Positions 5,739-7,471 of a DNA stretch of 7,471 nucleotides are shown here, piece after piece. A program made the position numbers and the translations under genes. Within the stretch, counting starts at the first letter, position 1. Each line of letters opens with the position of its first letter. Origin of the DNA: Gammaproteobacteria bacterium (GTDB taxonomy: Bacteria > Pseudomonadota > Gammaproteobacteria > JAABTG01); contig JASJBY010000251.1 in NCBI GenBank assembly GCA_030066245.1, positions 1 to 7,471 on the forward strand, given 5' to 3'. The notes under the pieces were generated by a model. That model was not told where the DNA came from. It searched no databases and saw only the letters and a program-made list of their open reading frames with translations.

Positions 5739-5778
5739 GTCTGTTTGCCCGGATAACACGCCGGGCATCGCAGCGAAG

Positions 5779-5810
5779 CAAGACCCCGCTCTGCGGGGTC
5801 TTGTGGTTTG
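5779..5810 (+). terminator. Strong intrinsic terminator after the sulfur globule-like gene
   Basis: CAAGACCCCGC (5779-5789) pairs perfectly with GCGGGGTCTTG (5793-5803) around a TCT loop, an 11-bp stem, followed by TGGTTTG. It lies 40 bases after the stop codon and separates this gene from the FAD oxidoreductase. The U-tract is moderate, but the stem is very stable. Confidence 0.85.
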
Positions 5811-5871
5811 AGGCCGCGGCAAGCGGCTGCTCCGCAGGGCCCCCGCCACCCCTGGAAGCAATGACGGCACC

Positions 5872-7215
5872 GTGGTCGCCAACACCTACGAGCAGAGAAA
5901 GGCACGTTTGATGGCGTCCGCGAAGGCGCAAACCTCAGCCTCGCTGCGCCTGGACAAGCCCACATCGAATCTGTTCCGGGACCGCAAACAGGGCAACCGA
6001 CAGGGTCTCGACGTCCGGGATTTCAACTCGGTCATTGCGGTGGACACGGCGCATGGCTGGGTCGAGGTGGAGGGCATGACTACCTATGCGGCGCTCACCG
6101 ACGCCTGTCTGGAGCACGGCGTCATGCCCAGCGTCGTGCCCCAGCTCAAGTCCATCACGATAGGCGGCGCAGTCGCCGGGATCGGTATCGAGTCCAGCTC
6201 CTTCAAGTACGGGCTGGTCCACGAGACCGTGGATGAAATGGAGATCCTGCTCGGCGACGGCTCGACGGTAGTGTGCGCGCCGGACAACGAGCATCGTGAC
6301 CTGTTCTACGGCTTTCCCAACTCCTACGGCACCCTGGGCTACGCGCTCAAGCTGCGGGTCAAGACGGTCCCGGTCAAACCCTACGTGCAGCTTGAGCACA
6401 TTCGTCATCGGGATGCGGACGCCTATTTTCGGGACCTGGGACGATGGTGCGGAGAAGATATCGATTTCCTGGATGGCACTGTTTTCGGGCCAGGCGAGTA
6501 CTACCTGACCGTGGGCCGCTTCGTAGAGAACGCCCCCTACACCAGTGATTACACGTTCGAGCACATTTATTACCGCTCCATCCGCGAGCGCAAAGAGGAC
6601 TACCTGACCGTAGGGGACTATATCTGGCGCTGGGACACGGACTGGTTCTGGTGCTCCAAGAACCTTTTTGCTCAGAATCCTGTTATCCGGCGTCTGTACG
6701 GCCGCTCGCGTCTGAACTCCGTCACCTACACGCGGATCATGCGGTGGAACAGCAGGTGGCGGCTGACACGCGGGGTAGAGCGGCTGCTGGGCTACCGCAG
6801 TGAATCAGTCATCCAGGACGTGGACATTCCACTCGCCAACTGCCCGGATTTTCTTGCTTTCTACCTTGACAATATCCGCTTCACGCCCGTCTGGATCTGT
6901 CCCATCCGGAGCTGGGATCGTGAGGCAAGTTTCGACCTCTACCCCATGGACAGCCGCGAGACCTATGTGAACTTTGGCTTCTGGGACGTCATCCGGCACC
7001 GGGACCGGCGCATGGCCGACGGTCACTACAACCGTCTGGTCGAAGCCAAGGTCACCGAGCTTGATGGCATCAAGTCCCTGTACTCCGATGCCTACTTCAC
7101 GCCCGAGGAGTTCTGGCAAATCTACAACGGAGACGCGTTCCGAAAGCTCAAGAGTAAATACGACACCCACGGCAGGCTGAAGGATCTCTACGCCAAATGT
7201 GTCCAGCGGGAGTGA
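5872..7215 (+). CDS. FAD-dependent oxidoreductase, DHCR24/DWARF1-like group
   Basis: This gene encodes 447 residues. The N-terminal half is a PCMH/vanillyl-alcohol-oxidase-type FAD domain: LDVRDFNSVIAVD (46-58), VEVEGMTTYAAL (64-75), the flavin-contacting PQLKSITIGGAVAGIGIESS (90-109), and GLVHETVDEMEILLGDG followed by NSYGTLGYAL (150-159). The C-terminal half is aromatic-rich (DYIWRWDTDWFWCSKN; TYTRIMRWNSRW) and resembles the group that includes sterol delta24-reductase DHCR24/DWARF1 and bacterial flavoproteins such as the 10-methylene fatty acid reductases (TmsA/BfaA). A role in reducing a C=C bond of a lipid is therefore plausible but unproven; no methyltransferase partner is visible. GTG 5872 keeps the N-terminal YEQRKARL helix; ATG 5911 (residue 14), with AAAGG eight bases upstream, has the better ribosome binding site and is the alternative start. 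No signal peptide or membrane segment is seen. It lies just after a strong terminator, so it needs its own promoter, which I could not pick out. Confidence 0.9.
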   Translation: MVANTYEQRKARLMASAKAQTSASLRLDKPTSNLFRDRKQGNRQGLDVRDFNSVIAVDTAHGWVEVEGMTTYAALTDACLEHGVMPSVVPQLKSITIGGAVAGIGIESSSFKYGLVHETVDEMEILLGDGSTVVCAPDNEHRDLFYGFPNSYGTLGYALKLRVKTVPVKPYVQLEHIRHRDADAYFRDLGRWCGEDIDFLDGTVFGPGEYYLTVGRFVENAPYTSDYTFEHIYYRSIRERKEDYLTVGDYIWRWDTDWFWCSKNLFAQNPVIRRLYGRSRLNSVTYTRIMRWNSRWRLTRGVERLLGYRSESVIQDVDIPLANCPDFLAFYLDNIRFTPVWICPIRSWDREASFDLYPMDSRETYVNFGFWDVIRHRDRRMADGHYNRLVEAKVTELDGIKSLYSDAYFTPEEFWQIYNGDAFRKLKSKYDTHGRLKDLYAKCVQRE

Positions 7216-7299
7216 TGCGGCGGCGGTCTCAAGTCCCGGATGGGAACGACGCTACAACATCAGATGGACTCCTCGAAAATGCATACATCCCACACGCGG

Positions 7300-7308
7300 A
7301 GGAGGTGA
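7300..7308 (+). promoter_or_regulatory. Near-perfect Shine-Dalgarno sequence of the right-edge gene
   Basis: AGGAGGTGA at 7300-7308 is a nine-base match to the anti-Shine-Dalgarno end of 16S rRNA, with the GGAGG core five bases before ATG 7311. It is the strongest ribosome binding site in the window and fixes the start of the next gene, predicting high translation. Confidence 0.8.
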
Positions 7309-7310
7309 CG

Positions 7311-7471
7311 ATGGACGGAGATGGCAAACAGCCCCCGAAGAGCGGCGCGGATCAGAAGGCAGGCAAACCCAACGGCGCCAAGAGCAGTGGTCGTCCGACC
7401 CGCGGACCGGTCTCCATAAGCAACCCGAACGACGTTGCCAACCTGGTCCTGATTCAGATCGACTCCGTCAA
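7311..7471 (+). CDS. Unknown protein, N-terminal 53 codons (runs off the right edge)
   Basis: This frame opens at ATG 7311 behind a near-perfect Shine-Dalgarno sequence and is still open at the window end. Residues 1-35 are low-complexity and hydrophilic, rich in Gly, Lys, Pro, Ser and Asp (for example KQPPKSGADQKAGKPNGAKS), probably disordered. From about residue 34 a more ordered segment begins (GPVSISNPNDVANLVLIQID). There is no signal peptide. It lies 95 bp after the FAD oxidoreductase gene with no terminator between, so the two may be co-transcribed. The family cannot be recognised from the visible part; a methyltransferase start, which would suit a fatty-acid-modifying pair, is not apparent. 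Confidence 0.8.
   Translation, partial: MDGDGKQPPKSGADQKAGKPNGAKSSGRPTRGPVSISNPNDVANLVLIQIDSV

Noticed and set aside
5245..5931. Long minus-strand frames of 228 and 199 residues opposite the sulfur globule-like gene
   Set aside because: They are antisense images of the Gly/Tyr repeat codons, which give Arg/Ser/Pro and Ala/Gly/Val strings; they also cross the strong terminator.

Overview
The window is GC-rich bacterial DNA with dense coding and sigma70-style signals. It most likely comes from a sulfur-oxidising gammaproteobacterium of the Chromatiales type (purple sulfur bacteria, Ectothiorhodospiraceae and relatives). The main pointer is a gene at 5364-5738 for a secreted Gly/Tyr/Pro-rich protein that looks like a sulfur globule envelope protein. 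The lineage is an inference from this gene and from general resemblance of the others; no marker gene is present.

Left part (1-1666, minus strand): three genes read leftwards. They are a short-chain dehydrogenase/reductase (SDR) homologue with Phe where the catalytic Tyr should be (TTG start), a small protein with a C-terminal membrane anchor, and an unrecognised protein that runs off the left edge. A gap of about 320 bp separates the SDR from a divergent plus-strand gene (1989-2798) for a soluble coiled-coil-flanked protein of unknown function.

Middle (2799-3739): about 940 bp without a convincing gene. It contains several perfect inverted repeats and a textbook intrinsic terminator (3554-3584) on the plus strand that no recognised gene feeds into. 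This is the best place in the window for an undescribed RNA: either a stand-alone small RNA, or an attenuating leader of the operon that follows.

Right part (3740-7471, plus strand): a two-CBS-domain protein is translationally coupled (TTGA overlap) to a class I/IV-type histone deacetylase-family enzyme, a pairing reminiscent of AcuB/AcuC. Next comes the sulfur globule-like gene as a self-contained unit, with promoter, structured leader, strong ribosome binding site and strong terminator. A large FAD-dependent oxidoreductase of the DHCR24/DWARF1-like group follows, and then the first 53 codons of an unknown gene with a near-perfect Shine-Dalgarno sequence.

No tRNA, rRNA, CRISPR array or insertion sequence was recognised. 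The genes do not form one pathway. The clearest functional units are the CBS/deacetylase operon and the sulfur globule-like gene.
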